Source: UBA11865 sp963749825 (GTDB taxonomy: Bacteria > Chloroflexota > Anaerolineae > Promineifilales > Promineifilaceae). Taken from it: a DNA stretch of 64,000 nucleotides. Both the position numbers and the translations under genes were made by a program. The number at the start of each line of letters is the position of its first letter. The stretch's first letter is position 1. Under the pieces are notes generated by a model. The model was not told where the DNA came from and made no database searches. It saw only the letters and a list, made by a program, of their open reading frames with translations. The DNA lies in contig CAVVOI010000012.1 in assembly GCA_963749825.1 (NCBI GenBank), positions 372,001 through 436,000 of the forward strand, in the 5' to 3' direction. This document shows, piece by piece, positions 51,556 to 61,324 of the stretch.

Positions 51556-54261
51556 ATGAATGTGGATATTGCTAACATGTTACCAAGCGAATTGACTGTA
51601 AGGTCAGAAAATCTTCTAAATGGCCAGGTTGAAAGTTTGGCGAGGGTCGCCGAACAGTTAGCCTCTGGATATAACCTTGGCAATGTCTTGAAGGTGATCT
51701 TTCGCGAGTCGATGGCTAGTAGCAAGGCTGATGGTGGCCATATTAGCCTTTATCGCGATGCTGATAATTCCTTTGTTCCACGCTTTGAGACAGGGATTAA
51801 ACTCCCACGTTCTGTCGCCTCGAACATAGAAAGCGAGGTTCTCAGTAGCTACAGCATCTCAGTCAAAGATAACTTAAATTCTGGCGGTGAGCCTAAATCA
51901 GCCTTATCCGCGCCAATCTTGTATGAAGGATCTGTTGCCGGACTCATAAGCCTGTATGGAAAGGAACCAAATTACTTTGACGAGTCTTTAATCGAATTTG
52001 TCGAGACCATGGCCAATATGGCTACCACCGCTATCGGCAATGCTCAGCTTTACCAGGATACTATCCAGAGAGAGCGATTTTACGGGGCATTGGGACGGGT
52101 AACATTGGCAATCAATGCCACGGTCGATCTGGCCACTCTTTTGTCGTTAATCTGCAAGGAAAGCCAGGAACTGTTCCGTGTTGACGGAGCCTATATCTGG
52201 CAGAAGCAAGATGATACTCTTACAGGTGTCGCCGGAGAAGGACACGCCAAGGATGATTTCATTGGCACCGAGCTCAAGATATCGGAAAAAAAGATGCTGG
52301 CCTCGGCCGTCGCCGCGGAAGGTGTTGGTTTATTCAGCAATGATCTTGAAAATGACGAGCGTTATGCTCGCCGCTACCTCTGGCAAACCTCGACCAAAGC
52401 CTCAATGGCAGTCCCCCTCCGGAAAGACGAAGACTTATTGGGCATCTTGCAACTGGTCAATTCGAAGAGAGGTGATCTCTTTTCATTGTCCGATGTTGAA
52501 CAAGCCACTTATTTTGGAGCACAAGTCTCTATCGCTATCCAAAACGCCCAGCTACTGACAGATATGCGCGAATTGAACGAACAGCTCGATTTACGCGTCG
52601 TCGAACGAACACACGCCCTAGGGCAGGAGCGGGACCGGGTCAAATACTTGCTACGCGTAACTTCAGAGCTGGCCGCCAGTCTCGACCAAGATCGGGTACT
52701 CGTCAGGGCGTTGGAGTTGGTGAATGAAATCGTTCAGGCGACCCATGGCAGCATTTTGCTCGTCGATTCTCTAACCGGGGAATTAATCTATCCCTCGGCA
52801 TTTGAAACTCACAAACTGCCCCCCCTACCCCGGGTCGATCTGGGCATCAAGCCAGAAGAAGGGCTTGCCGGATGGATCATCAGGTACCGGTCATCCCTAA
52901 TCATCGAAGATACGCTCAATGACGAGCGCTGGATCGCCCAACAGGAGAACTCGGAGCTGCGCTCAGTCATGGCTGTTCCTCTTATTGCCAACGACGAAGT
53001 AATTGGCGTATTAACGCTATTCCATCACGAGCCAGGCGCATTCACGGATGAGCAGCTCGAGCTTGTCGAAGCGGCCGCCAGCCAGGTTGCTAACGCCATT
53101 AGTAACTCCCAGTTGTATGTCCTCATTCGGGATCAGGCCGAGCGCCTGGGTAGTATGCTGCGGGATGAACATGTCCAGGCCGCAAAGAATCAATCCATTC
53201 TAGAAAGTATTGCTGATGGCGTGTTGGTAACCGATGCTGACGGTCAGGTGATTTTGGCAAATTATTCAGCGAGCTCCATTCTAGAAATTCCAAGGGATCA
53301 ACTTAACGGTAAGCCTATTAACGAATTGCTCGGACTCTATGCTGCCACGGGTGACAATTGGATGCGCACAGTGAAAGAGTGGGCACGGGCTACCAAACAG
53401 GAAGGACAACCCCAGTTCAAAGCTGAGAGATTGACCATTGAAGATAAATTCGTTAGCGTTCTGCTATCTCCCGTGTTCGCTGGCGGCCAATTCTTCGGTA
53501 CGGTCTCGATATTCCGGGATGTCACCCAGGAAGTAGCAGTCGACCGGATGAAGAGCGAATTCGTCTCCACCGTATCCCACGAATTAAGAACGCCGATGAC
53601 GTCAATCAAAGGCTATGCCGAGTTGATGGTATTGGGCGCGGCCGGATCGATGAACGATGCCCAAAAACAATATATCGAAGTTATCCTGGCCAATGCCGAC
53701 CGGATGAGCGAATTAATCAACGACTTGTTGGACATTTCCCGTATTGAATCGGGTAAAACGACCTTGGAATTGCAGCCGGTAAATCTTTCCCAGATTATTA
53801 GTCAGGTTATCAACGAGCATTTGCAAGGGCTTATCCAACATGAAGACAAGCCGATCGTTGTTACGACTGAGATCTCGGCTACACTGCCCATGGTCAACGC
53901 TGATCCAGATCGGGTCACTCAGATCTTGACTAATTTGTTGGACAATGCTTTTCATTACACACCTGCCGATGGCAAAATTACCGTTGCCACTCGGACCGAT
54001 AGTAGTTACGTGGCCATCAGCGTGAGCGATACGGGAATAGGCATCAGTAAAGAAAACCTGGAGAAAATCTTCGATCGCTTCTTTAGAGTCGAGGATTCAG
54101 AAATCCAGGAAGTTCCTGGCACTGGACTGGGCTTGGCAATCGTTCGTAGCCTGGTCGAGATGCATGGTGGTCAAATCGACGTCGATAGCGTCCTTGGAGA
54201 AGGCAGCACCTTCACTTTTACTTTGCCGTTGGTTGAATCACTGGTTGAAACAGTAGTTTAA
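51556..54261 (+). CDS. Hybrid-free multi-GAF/PAS sensor histidine kinase
   Basis: 901 residues without membrane spans: GAF-like domains at about 30-165, 180-340 and 375-515, a coiled linker (340-365, 'TDMRELNEQLDLRVVERTHALGQERD'), a PAS domain (545-655; 'QSILESIADGVLVTDADGQVILANYSASSIL'), HisKA with His675 in 'STVSHELRTPMTSIKGYAELM' and HATPase_c (775-895; 'DNAFHYTPADGKI', 'VSDTGIGIS', 'GTGLGLAIV'). A cytoplasmic sensor of small ligands or redox state, autophosphorylating and passing to neighbouring regulators. No RBS is obvious before the ATG. Codon use matches its neighbours. Confidence 0.92.
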   Translation: MNVDIANMLPSELTVRSENLLNGQVESLARVAEQLASGYNLGNVLKVIFRESMASSKADGGHISLYRDADNSFVPRFETGIKLPRSVASNIESEVLSSYSISVKDNLNSGGEPKSALSAPILYEGSVAGLISLYGKEPNYFDESLIEFVETMANMATTAIGNAQLYQDTIQRERFYGALGRVTLAINATVDLATLLSLICKESQELFRVDGAYIWQKQDDTLTGVAGEGHAKDDFIGTELKISEKKMLASAVAAEGVGLFSNDLENDERYARRYLWQTSTKASMAVPLRKDEDLLGILQLVNSKRGDLFSLSDVEQATYFGAQVSIAIQNAQLLTDMRELNEQLDLRVVERTHALGQERDRVKYLLRVTSELAASLDQDRVLVRALELVNEIVQATHGSILLVDSLTGELIYPSAFETHKLPPLPRVDLGIKPEEGLAGWIIRYRSSLIIEDTLNDERWIAQQENSELRSVMAVPLIANDEVIGVLTLFHHEPGAFTDEQLELVEAAASQVANAISNSQLYVLIRDQAERLGSMLRDEHVQAAKNQSILESIADGVLVTDADGQVILANYSASSILEIPRDQLNGKPINELLGLYAATGDNWMRTVKEWARATKQEGQPQFKAERLTIEDKFVSVLLSPVFAGGQFFGTVSIFRDVTQEVAVDRMKSEFVSTVSHELRTPMTSIKGYAELMVLGAAGSMNDAQKQYIEVILANADRMSELINDLLDISRIESGKTTLELQPVNLSQIISQVINEHLQGLIQHEDKPIVVTTEISATLPMVNADPDRVTQILTNLLDNAFHYTPADGKITVATRTDSSYVAISVSDTGIGISKENLEKIFDRFFRVEDSEIQEVPGTGLGLAIVRSLVEMHGGQIDVDSVLGEGSTFTFTLPLVESLVETVV

Positions 54262-54333
54262 GTGGAAGAGACGTGACGCTTTCTAGTTTTTAGATTCTCT
54301 GGTAGACGATGATAGGACACGAATTCCGTTATC

Positions 54334-54717
54334 ATGGCCGAATTAACCAAAATCCTTGTAGCCGAAGACGAACCTGATATTCGCGAACTCATAAAGTTGG
54401 CTCTTCAGTTCAACGGCTTTGAGGTCGTCAGCGCCTCTGATGGAGCCGAAGCCGTGGAACTGGCCTCCGGTGATAACTTCGATCTCATTTTGCTGGATGT
54501 GCGCATGCCGCGACTGACTGGCTACGAGGCCTGCCGCCACCTGAGAGCGATGGAATCGACAAAGAATGTACCCATCGTTTTCCTGTCCGCCAAAGGTCAA
54601 GAAACGGAAGTGGACGAGGGGATTTCGGCCGGTGCGGATCGCTACATTCTGAAACCATTTGCGCCGAACGCATTGGCCAGCGAGTTGAAACAGATTTTGG
54701 CGGCGAAAGGGAACTAA
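54334..54717 (+). CDS. CheY-like single-domain response regulator
   Basis: 127 residues, only a REC domain: Glu11-Asp12-Glu13-ish acidic pocket in 'ILVAEDEPD', phospho-acceptor Asp55 in 'DLILLDVRMPRLTG', Ser/Thr in 'IVFLSAKGQ' and Lys in 'DRYILKPFAP'. No output domain, so it acts by binding a partner, possibly the GTPase, DUF4388 protein or the kinase. It begins 70 bases after the kinase. It completes a kinase-regulator set with the degenerate-GGDEF regulator, giving a branched or reversed phosphate flow. Confidence 0.92.
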   Translation: MAELTKILVAEDEPDIRELIKLALQFNGFEVVSASDGAEAVELASGDNFDLILLDVRMPRLTGYEACRHLRAMESTKNVPIVFLSAKGQETEVDEGISAGADRYILKPFAPNALASELKQILAAKGN

Positions 54718-54753
54718 TCATATGCCCTTATCCAGCCGCATGACTGATAAGCG

Positions 54754-55543
54754 ATGAGCGTAACCGTTATCAATGACAATTTCGTACATTACGAAGTCTT
54801 CGGACGAGGCAAACCGGTCATCTTTTTGCACGGTTGGCTTGGTTCCTGGCGTTATTGGTGGCCAAGTATGCAGGCGCTCTCTAAGCACCACCGGACTTTC
54901 GCTTATGATTTGTGGGGTTTCGGCGACTCTGGCAAAGTGACCAGCGAGTATTCCTTTGAAGCTTATCTCGACATGCTAGAACAATTCGTCGAGAGGCTAG
55001 GTATCCAGGGAGCCTTAACCCTGATTGGTCATGACGTTGGCGCCGCCATAGCTTTGCGTTTTGCCCGGTTAAACCCCCAATTAGTCGAGCGAGTCGTGGC
55101 GGTTTCTCTACCGGTCCACAGCAACGCCATTAACCATAACCTCTCCAATGGCAAAACTGAATCTTTCGTCAACCGGTATTTATCGAAATCAGCCGTCTTT
55201 ACCGAATTGGAACAAGAGGCTGGGAAACATGATTTGTCGGCGATCTCAGTGGTCGCCAGCCAGCTCATGCTCTATGACTGTACCCTAGATTTAGAACAGG
55301 CCACTTGCCAGGTATTGTTGGTCTTCGGCGATCGCGATGCCATCATCAAGGCACCAGAAAATGGCGCCGTGCCACAAGCCTTCTTGGATGATAGCCTGTC
55401 ATGTTGTGACACTAGAAGGCTGCAATCATTTCCCCATGTTGGAAGAAACGGCTGTATTTAACCGGCTCATAGAAGACTTTATCCACAATCAAGAACAAGT
55501 TACAATCGCCCCTAAAGATTATTGGCAACGCCGGACCCGTTAA
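54754..55543 (+). CDS. Alpha/beta hydrolase (Asp-nucleophile type), one frameshift
   Basis: 'VIFLHGWLGSWRYWWPSMQALSKHHRTFAYDLWGFGDSG' and the nucleophile elbow 'LIGHDVGAAIALRFARLNP' point to a haloalkane-dehalogenase or epoxide-hydrolase-like enzyme with Asp where most have Ser. The acid ('LVFGDRDAIIKAPEN') is in the first frame; the catalytic His ('TLEGCNHFPMLEE') is in the +1 frame, reached by dropping one T in CTGTCATG near 55399. The joined length is 790 nt, one over, giving about 263 residues. Related to the hydrolase at 47546. ATG follows a TGATAAGCG leader. Confidence 0.75.
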
Positions 55544-55569
55544 CCGGCTACAAAAATTGGAACCAAAAT

Positions 55570-56820
55570 ATGATGCTCCTCTCCCGGCCGGTGAGAGGTG
55601 GTTGTTACCTCTTCGTCGGCTTGTATATCATACTAATGGTTGCTTGTTCTCCTTCAGTTTCTGAGAAGAGCCTGCAACAACCATCAAGGCTTGAGACCAT
55701 AGAAGCTCTAGCGACCTTAACAGCTCAGGAGGAAGATCTACAGAATATCCAATCATTCAATACCCCCGCACCTCGCCTAGAAAGAATCGTAACGACGCCC
55801 CAGACTGGCCCAGGACACGAAAAAGATTCGGTCAGGACATTAACGCCGACACCCGTTCCCGGCCAAATCGGGCCAGATAACATCCCCGAGAATGTGAATC
55901 CACTGACAGGCGAAGTCGTTCGCGACCCGGCGATCCTTGACCGCCGGCCGATCGCCATAAAAATTTCGAATATTCTCAGCGTGCGCCCCCAGGCAGGATT
56001 AAATTCGGCCGATCTCATTTTTGAACACTTAAGCGAAGCTGGAATCACCCGCTTCACGGCCATTTTTTATTCACAAGATGCCAGTCGGGTCGGATCAATC
56101 CGCAGCGGCCGGTTGATCGACCTAGAAATTCCCCTCATGTATGATGCTGCCTTTGCCTACTCCGGATCGAGTAGCCCAATCAGGCAGATGATTCGAGATA
56201 GCAGCTTCTTCGATCGCGTGATCTCGCCCGATTTCGCTCATGGTGGCTTTGAGCGGATCCTGGATGCCCAAAACCCCAGCACCAAGTATGTGGACAGCAT
56301 GTTTACCGATACCAGTCTACTGCGATGGATACTGGATGGCCGCGGACTAGAGAGAAGACCCGAACTGCTAGCCGGGATGGCTTTTCGCGCCGAAGCTCCT
56401 CCTGGAGGAAGGTCGGCAACTGATGTTGAAATCGAATATGGTGCGACCAATGTTTTCTGGAGCTTCGATCCGGGTTCCGGTCACTATCAACGTTGGAACG
56501 ACGGTCAAGCCCACTTAGACGCAAATACCGGCGAGATAGTTAATTTTAAGAATGTCATCGTACTTGGTGTGGAGCACTATAACACGGAGATCGTGGAAGA
56601 TAGTGCGGGTCACCCATCAATCCAGATACAACTTTGGGAATCGGGTCCGGCAACCATATTCAGAGATGGTCAACAATACGAGGGTCGCTGGCGGCGAACA
56701 GAACCTGAACACATGCTTTCATTTTACGATCTTGATGGTTACGTCTTGCCACTTTCTCCAGGAAATACCTTTTTCGAGGTCGTACCGCTTGATTTTTCCG
56801 GGATGGAAACGAAGCCGTAA
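55570..56820 (+). CDS. DUF3048 (YerB-like) lipoprotein
   Basis: The ATG at 55570 yields 416 residues (an earlier frame from 55522 overlaps the hydrolase). A lipoprotein signal peptide ends at 'LIMVAC'. After a linker, 'NPLTGEVVRDPAILDRRPIAIKISNILSVRPQAGLNSADLIFEHLSEAGITRFTAIFYS' is the DUF3048 signature, and the C-terminal part ('YGATNVFWSFDPGSGHYQRWNDGQAHLDA') is also typical. Family members sit on the outer face of the membrane; some relate to peptidoglycan, but no activity is settled. It is the last gene of the plus-strand cluster. Confidence 0.88.
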   Translation: MMLLSRPVRGGCYLFVGLYIILMVACSPSVSEKSLQQPSRLETIEALATLTAQEEDLQNIQSFNTPAPRLERIVTTPQTGPGHEKDSVRTLTPTPVPGQIGPDNIPENVNPLTGEVVRDPAILDRRPIAIKISNILSVRPQAGLNSADLIFEHLSEAGITRFTAIFYSQDASRVGSIRSGRLIDLEIPLMYDAAFAYSGSSSPIRQMIRDSSFFDRVISPDFAHGGFERILDAQNPSTKYVDSMFTDTSLLRWILDGRGLERRPELLAGMAFRAEAPPGGRSATDVEIEYGATNVFWSFDPGSGHYQRWNDGQAHLDANTGEIVNFKNVIVLGVEHYNTEIVEDSAGHPSIQIQLWESGPATIFRDGQQYEGRWRRTEPEHMLSFYDLDGYVLPLSPGNTFFEVVPLDFSGMETKP

Positions 56821-57122
56821 TAATTTTATTCAAGCATTGGTTTCATGCAGGCATTACCACCAAAAAAATGAAGTGAATTCGATCTTTATTCACCTGTTTT
56901 ATACCTGGCGCCCAAATTGACAAAGCCTTTGCGGGTGGTATAATCCGAACGGGTGACTCCGAGTACACGCTGAATTGTCGGATGGCATAGCATTTTAAAA
57001 AGGTAGTTCCTTTCCGAATTCTCGAATTAATGAATTTGCCACGCGGCTGGTGGGTAAGGGTAACCATCGTTATGAAACTTTGGTAAACAAACCACTCAAT
57101 ATCGGATCAAGACCTTACCCCG

Positions 57123-57169
57123 ACTCGGCTGTGCATTTCGCTATGCGAAGCAAAAGGCCGAGTTTTTTT
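57123..57169 (+). terminator. Intrinsic terminator hairpin in the S1 leader
   Basis: ACTCGGC (57123-57129) pairs with GCCGAGT (57157-57163), enclosing TTCGC-TAT-GCGAA, and is followed by TTTTTTT. It lies 300 bp after the DUF3048 stop and 43 bp before rpsA, so it could end the upstream transcript or attenuate rpsA. No further gene is seen in 56821-57212. Confidence 0.7.
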
Positions 57170-57212
57170 GTGCTAGGAGTCAATTGACAAATAGGACCAG
57201 GTAAAATATTGA

Positions 57213-58511
57213 ATGAGTCTTTCAACTGATAATCAAGAACTTGAGAATCTCGTCGAATCCGAAACCGACTTTGCGGAAGAGTTGGCCCAATTTATGGATG
57301 AGCATGATTATGATATGCCGTCTGTTGGCGATATTCGCACGGGGTTGATCGTATCCATTTCTGAACAAGGCGTCATCGTTGATTTGGGCCTGAAACGGGA
57401 TGGATTGGTCCAACCCGCTGATTTGGCCGAACTTGACCCGGAAGAACGGGAAGCCCTGGCCTTAAATGACGAGGTCCCAATTTATGTTGTGGACACCAGC
57501 CAGCCAGATCGGTTGTTGGTATCGATTCATAAAGCGCGTCTGAATCAAGATTGGATTCGGGCACAGGAAATGCTGGAGAGTAACGAGATACTGGAAGTTC
57601 CGGTTATTGGTTACAATCGAGGGGGCGTGATCGTCCCGTTTGGTAATCTACGCGGTTTTGTTCCGGCCTCTCACCTCATCGAATTAAGACGAGGAATGGA
57701 TGATCGGCAAAGACAACAAATGATGTCGAAATTGCGGGATGAGGTATTGCCTCTTAAAGTGATTGAGGTAAATCGTCGCCGTCGCCGTCTTGTCCTTTCC
57801 CAGCGCGATGCCCAGAAAGAGTGGCAAGAAGGCCGTAAGGTCCAGCTCATCGAACAATTGCAACAAGGTGATGTATTAACAGGCCACGTCAGCGGTTTGC
57901 GCAACTTCGGAGCTTTTGTCGATTTAGGCGGCGCTGATGGTTTGATCCACATTTCGGAATTGGCCTGGTATCGGGTCAATCACCCCAGAGAGGTTGTGAA
58001 AGTCGGAGATGAAATCGAGGTATATATTCTTAGCCTTGACAAAGAGGAACAGCGCATCGCCCTTAGCCGCAAGCGTCTTTTGCCAAATCCCTGGTCACTG
58101 GCTGAAGATAAATATCAGCTCAACCAACTGGTCGAGGGTGAGGTCACTCGGATTGTAACCTATGGCGCTTTCGTAGAGATAGAACCTGGCGTAGAAGGAT
58201 TATTGCACATCTCGCAACTATCTAGAGATAACGTTGAAGATGCCAGCGAATTCATCAGCGAAGGGGAAACCCATTTGTTGCGCATTATTAGTATAGATTC
58301 CGACCGCCAGCGAATCGGTTTGAGTTTAAAAAGTGTTACAGCCACCGAACAAATTGAGTGGATGACTAGCCGAGAAATTGAGCAAGCTGCTATTGAGACC
58401 GATGTTGCGGAAGATATTGAAGCATCAGGTGGCGCAGAAGAAGCGGCCGAAATCATGGAAGCTGAAGCGGAATTGTTGGTCGAATCGACTTTGTTGGAAG
58501 AAGAAGAGTAA
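57213..58511 (+). CDS. rpsA: 30S ribosomal protein S1
   Basis: 432 residues with four S1 RNA-binding domains at about 28-100 ('GDIRTGLIVSISEQGVIVDLGLKRDGLVQPADL'), 115-185, 205-275 ('GDVLTGHVSGLRNFGAFVDLGGADGLIHISELAW') and 290-360 ('EGEVTRIVTYGAFVEIEPGVEGLLHISQL'), a short form like those of Gram-positives and Chloroflexota. It recruits mRNAs to the small subunit. The acidic tail after 365 is usual. A terminator hairpin and AT-rich leader precede it. rpsU and infA follow, so it opens a translation block. Confidence 0.93.
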   Translation: MSLSTDNQELENLVESETDFAEELAQFMDEHDYDMPSVGDIRTGLIVSISEQGVIVDLGLKRDGLVQPADLAELDPEEREALALNDEVPIYVVDTSQPDRLLVSIHKARLNQDWIRAQEMLESNEILEVPVIGYNRGGVIVPFGNLRGFVPASHLIELRRGMDDRQRQQMMSKLRDEVLPLKVIEVNRRRRRLVLSQRDAQKEWQEGRKVQLIEQLQQGDVLTGHVSGLRNFGAFVDLGGADGLIHISELAWYRVNHPREVVKVGDEIEVYILSLDKEEQRIALSRKRLLPNPWSLAEDKYQLNQLVEGEVTRIVTYGAFVEIEPGVEGLLHISQLSRDNVEDASEFISEGETHLLRIISIDSDRQRIGLSLKSVTATEQIEWMTSREIEQAAIETDVAEDIEASGGAEEAAEIMEAEAELLVESTLLEEEE

Positions 58512-58571
58512 TATCGTCTGAATTGACGACACAGTAATATTACGTTGAATGATTGGAGGTTATCGTCTTAT

Positions 58572-58775
58572 ATGCCGACAGTAACAAAAATGCCGAATGA
58601 ATCTGACGAAAGTCTGTTGCGCCGGTTTCGCAAGAAAGTGGCCAAAGCAGGAGTGATGAGTACCGTTCGCCGTAAACGCTGGCACGTTTCGAAGAGCGAA
58701 CTCAGACGAATCCAAAAGAAAAAAGCCATACGCCGCATGAGACGCCGTCATACTATCAAGGCGAAATATGGCTAA
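58572..58775 (+). CDS. rpsU: 30S ribosomal protein S21
   Basis: 67 residues from the ATG at 58572; GGAGG lies 12 bases upstream, and an earlier ATG at 58545 would put that GGAGG inside the coding region, so the later one is preferred. 'ESLLRRFRKKVAKAGVMSTVRRKRWHVSKSELRRIQKKKAIRRMRRR' is bS21. It overlaps infA by eight bases. bS21 completes the platform of the small subunit; its gene beside infA is a Chloroflexota-style arrangement rather than the rpsU-dnaG-rpoD order of proteobacteria. Confidence 0.92.
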   Translation: MPTVTKMPNESDESLLRRFRKKVAKAGVMSTVRRKRWHVSKSELRRIQKKKAIRRMRRRHTIKAKYG

Positions 58776-59007
58776 AAAAGAAGACAAGATTGAGGTCGAA
58801 GGGGTTGTTGTTGAGGCATTGCCCAATACACAATTCAAAGTTGAATTGGACAATGGTCACCAGGTTTTGACCTATCTCTCAGGCAAAATGCGACGGTATT
58901 ATATTCGCATCTTGTTAGGGGATCGGGTTAGAGTTGAAATGACTCCTTACGATCTCAGCCGCGGCCGAATCACTTATCGATATCGGCGGCAGCAACTTCA
59001 AAGATAA
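58768..59007 (+). CDS. infA: Translation initiation factor IF-1
   Basis: 79 residues with the OB fold typical of IF-1: 'KIEVEGVVVEALPNTQFKVELDNGHQVLTYLSGKMRRYYIRILLGDRVRVEMTPYDLSRGRITYRYR'. It binds the A site during initiation. The ATG lies inside the last codons of rpsU, so the two are translationally coupled. Two hairpins follow the stop. The N-terminus (MAKKEDK) matches family start. Confidence 0.95.
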   Translation: MAKKEDKIEVEGVVVEALPNTQFKVELDNGHQVLTYLSGKMRRYYIRILLGDRVRVEMTPYDLSRGRITYRYRRQQLQR

Positions 59008-59015
59008 GAATAGCC

Positions 59016-59092
59016 GCCTAAAACTTTATTTTTAGGCAATTCTAGATCGAATAGACGTTACGCCTTGGCCTGCATTGGTCAAGGCGTATTTT
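59016..59092. terminator. Two hairpins between convergent infA and prmA
   Basis: GCCTAAAA (59016-59023) pairs with TTTTAGGC (59030-59037), and ACGCCTTG (59060-59067) pairs with CAAGGCGT (59080-59087) followed by ATTTTTA. The second ends the plus-strand operon; the first, with A/T-rich arms, can stop transcription from the other side. Confidence 0.7.
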
Positions 59093-59991
59093 TATGTTCC
59101 ACAACAAGGCATATCCAATCGCCAGCGGATAGTTGGCGAAACACTTTGCCACCAGCCCGAGCCACTGCCTGGCGCACCCCTTCGGCTTGATCTTCGATAA
59201 TTCCGCTAAGAATAACCTTTCCTTGTGGAGCCAAATTGGCCATCAATTGACCCTCATCTAACAAATTAATGATGACAGGAGCCAAAATATTGACTAAGAT
59301 CAAGTCCCATTTAATTGGTTTAATCGCCGACAATGTACCCTGGTATAGTTCAAATCTATCATCAACCCGGTTGATGATGGCGTTTTCGCGGGAAGCCAGA
59401 ACTGCCTGGCGGTCCTTATCAAAGGCCAAGATTCGTACTCGCCCCTAATTTCGCCGCGACAATAGATAGAATACCCGAGCCTGTTCCCACATCCATGACG
59501 TCGTCCTCAGCCTGAACATACTGCTCCAAAGCGAGCAAGCACATCTGCGTTGTTGGATGAAGGCCGGTGCCAAATGCCATTCCAGGATCCAGCGTAATTA
59601 CGATATCGTCGTCATCCTTCTCGACCACTTGTTGCCAACTTGGCTGGATCAAGAGGTTATGTCCTATACGAAATGGTTCGTAATTTTTTCGCCAGGCTGT
59701 AGCCCAATCCTCATCCTGCAAAATACGAAATACCGGTGCTGGTATCGGGTACAGGCGATTCATGTGGTAGATGGCTTCCTGTATACGATGCCTTAATTCA
59801 GGTGCATCCTCTTCCTCTGGGACATATATCTTTACCGTGATTTCCGGTTCGAGCGCATTAGGTTCAGGGCTAAGGGCATCACCTAGCTGTTCAAAGACCA
59901 CGCCCTGGTCATAAGCATAAGGTCGAAGCATTTCCGATACTGCTTCGGCCGCCTCGCCATCAGTAGTGACGCTGATTTCTAGCCAATACAT
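59079..59991 (-). CDS. prmA: Ribosomal protein L11 methyltransferase, one frameshift
   Basis: The first frame (59991-59440) has the N-terminal PrmA domain, 'EDWATAWRKNYEPFRIGHNLLI' and 'GMAFGTGLHPTTQMCLLALEQY' with 'DVGTGSGILSIVAAKLGA' (SAM loop); the second frame resumes 'VRILAFDKDRQAVLASRENA' and 'WDLILVNILAPVIINLLDEG' (NILA motif) to 59079. Length is 913 nt, one base over; removing the A in GGGGCGAGTACG restores it. PrmA trimethylates L11. Since it is a housekeeping gene with every motif preserved, the shift is likely a sequence error. Confidence 0.88.
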
Positions 59992-60057
59992 GCCGGTTGG
60001 TCCATTGAATCTATTTGATATGGAGTTTCAGGCACGGCAACCATCCCCACTGAAGAT

Positions 60058-61195
60058 TTACTGAGTTGTGTTCAAAAAGTCCCCAAGCACATCTTTTAGC
60101 TGGCCTAAAATGCTCTTTTCTCGCTGGGGTATGACCTCTCTGCCCAAGGTCCCAGCCAGTTGCTCCATAATCTTTTTTTGCTCGGCCGACATTTTCTTCG
60201 GAATAGCAACCTGGATGATAACCATCTGATCACCTCTGCCGGAGCGTCTCAGGTGAGGCACACCTCGACCGCGCAAAGGAAACACAGTGCCCGATTGAGT
60301 CCCAGAGGGAATCTTTAGCGTTTCCTGGCCATTCACCGTCGGAATATTGATTTCGTCGCCAAGAGCAGCCTGAGCGATGTTGATCTCCATTTCCAGTAAA
60401 ATGTCATCCCCACGACGACGGAAATAATCGTGTTTCTCGACATGTAAAACGACGAATAGATTTCCTGGAGGACCGCCATCGATACCCGGGGAACCCTCCC
60501 CTGACAACCTGATCTGGGTGTCATTATCAACGCCTGGCGGCACCTTGACATTCAAGGTACGCATCTGTTGTATCTGCTTCTGGCCGTTGCAAACGGTGCA
60601 AGGACTGCTGATCGTTTCACCGCTGCCCTTACATACCGGGCAAGTCGTTACGTTGACGAATGATCCCAGAAACGACTGTCGCATCTGGCGCACCTCACCG
60701 GAGCCACTACAATTAGTACATCGCACCGGGCTTGTTCCCGGTTCTGCCCCAGATCCGTGGCATTGTGGACATATCTCCGGGCGACGGATTTCGATCTCTT
60801 TTTCTGCACCAAAAACTGCTTCTTCGAAGGTGATAGACAAATCATAACGAAGATCGGCTCCGCGCCTGGGTCCTCTGCGCTGGCGGTTTCCGAATCCGCC
60901 AAAAAACTCCTCGAAATATATCGGCGACACTGCCAAAGCCCGAAAAGTCATTGAAGCCGGCGCCAGCTCCTTCAACTCCAGCATGGCCAAAACGATCATA
61001 CGCTGCACGGGTCGAATCATTCGATAGAACCTCGTACGCTTCGTTGATCTCCTTAAACCGCTCACCCGCTCCTTCATCCTTGTTGACGTCTGGATGATAT
61101 TTACGAGCCATGCGCCGGTAAGCGCTTTTTAAATCCTCTTTCGAGGCATTCCGGTTTACATCTAAGATTTCGTAGTAATCGCGTTTTGTAGCCAT
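60058..61195 (-). CDS. dnaJ: Chaperone DnaJ, one frameshift
   Basis: The first frame starts MATKRDYYEIL (ATG at 61195; no strong RBS, and 61219 is an alternative) and has the J domain with HPD in 'YHPDVNKDEG', then a Gly/Phe region. The second frame continues 'EEFFGGFGNRQRRG', four zinc motifs CPQCHGSG, CTNCSGSG, CPVCKGSG and CTVCNGQK, and the C-terminal substrate domain. Length is 1138 nt, one base over; dropping a C in ATATTTCGAGG restores it. It stimulates DnaK ATPase. It lies downstream of dnaK on the same strand. Confidence 0.92.
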
Positions 61196-61324
61196 AAATT
61201 CAAAAAGCAAGTTGCGCATGGCCAGGTTCTCGGCTTCGATAAGACAAGACTGGTAGAATACACAACTATTCGGTCAGCGTTTCGATCATTGAAGATCGTG
61301 TATTTTTTAATTCTTTATCTGCGA

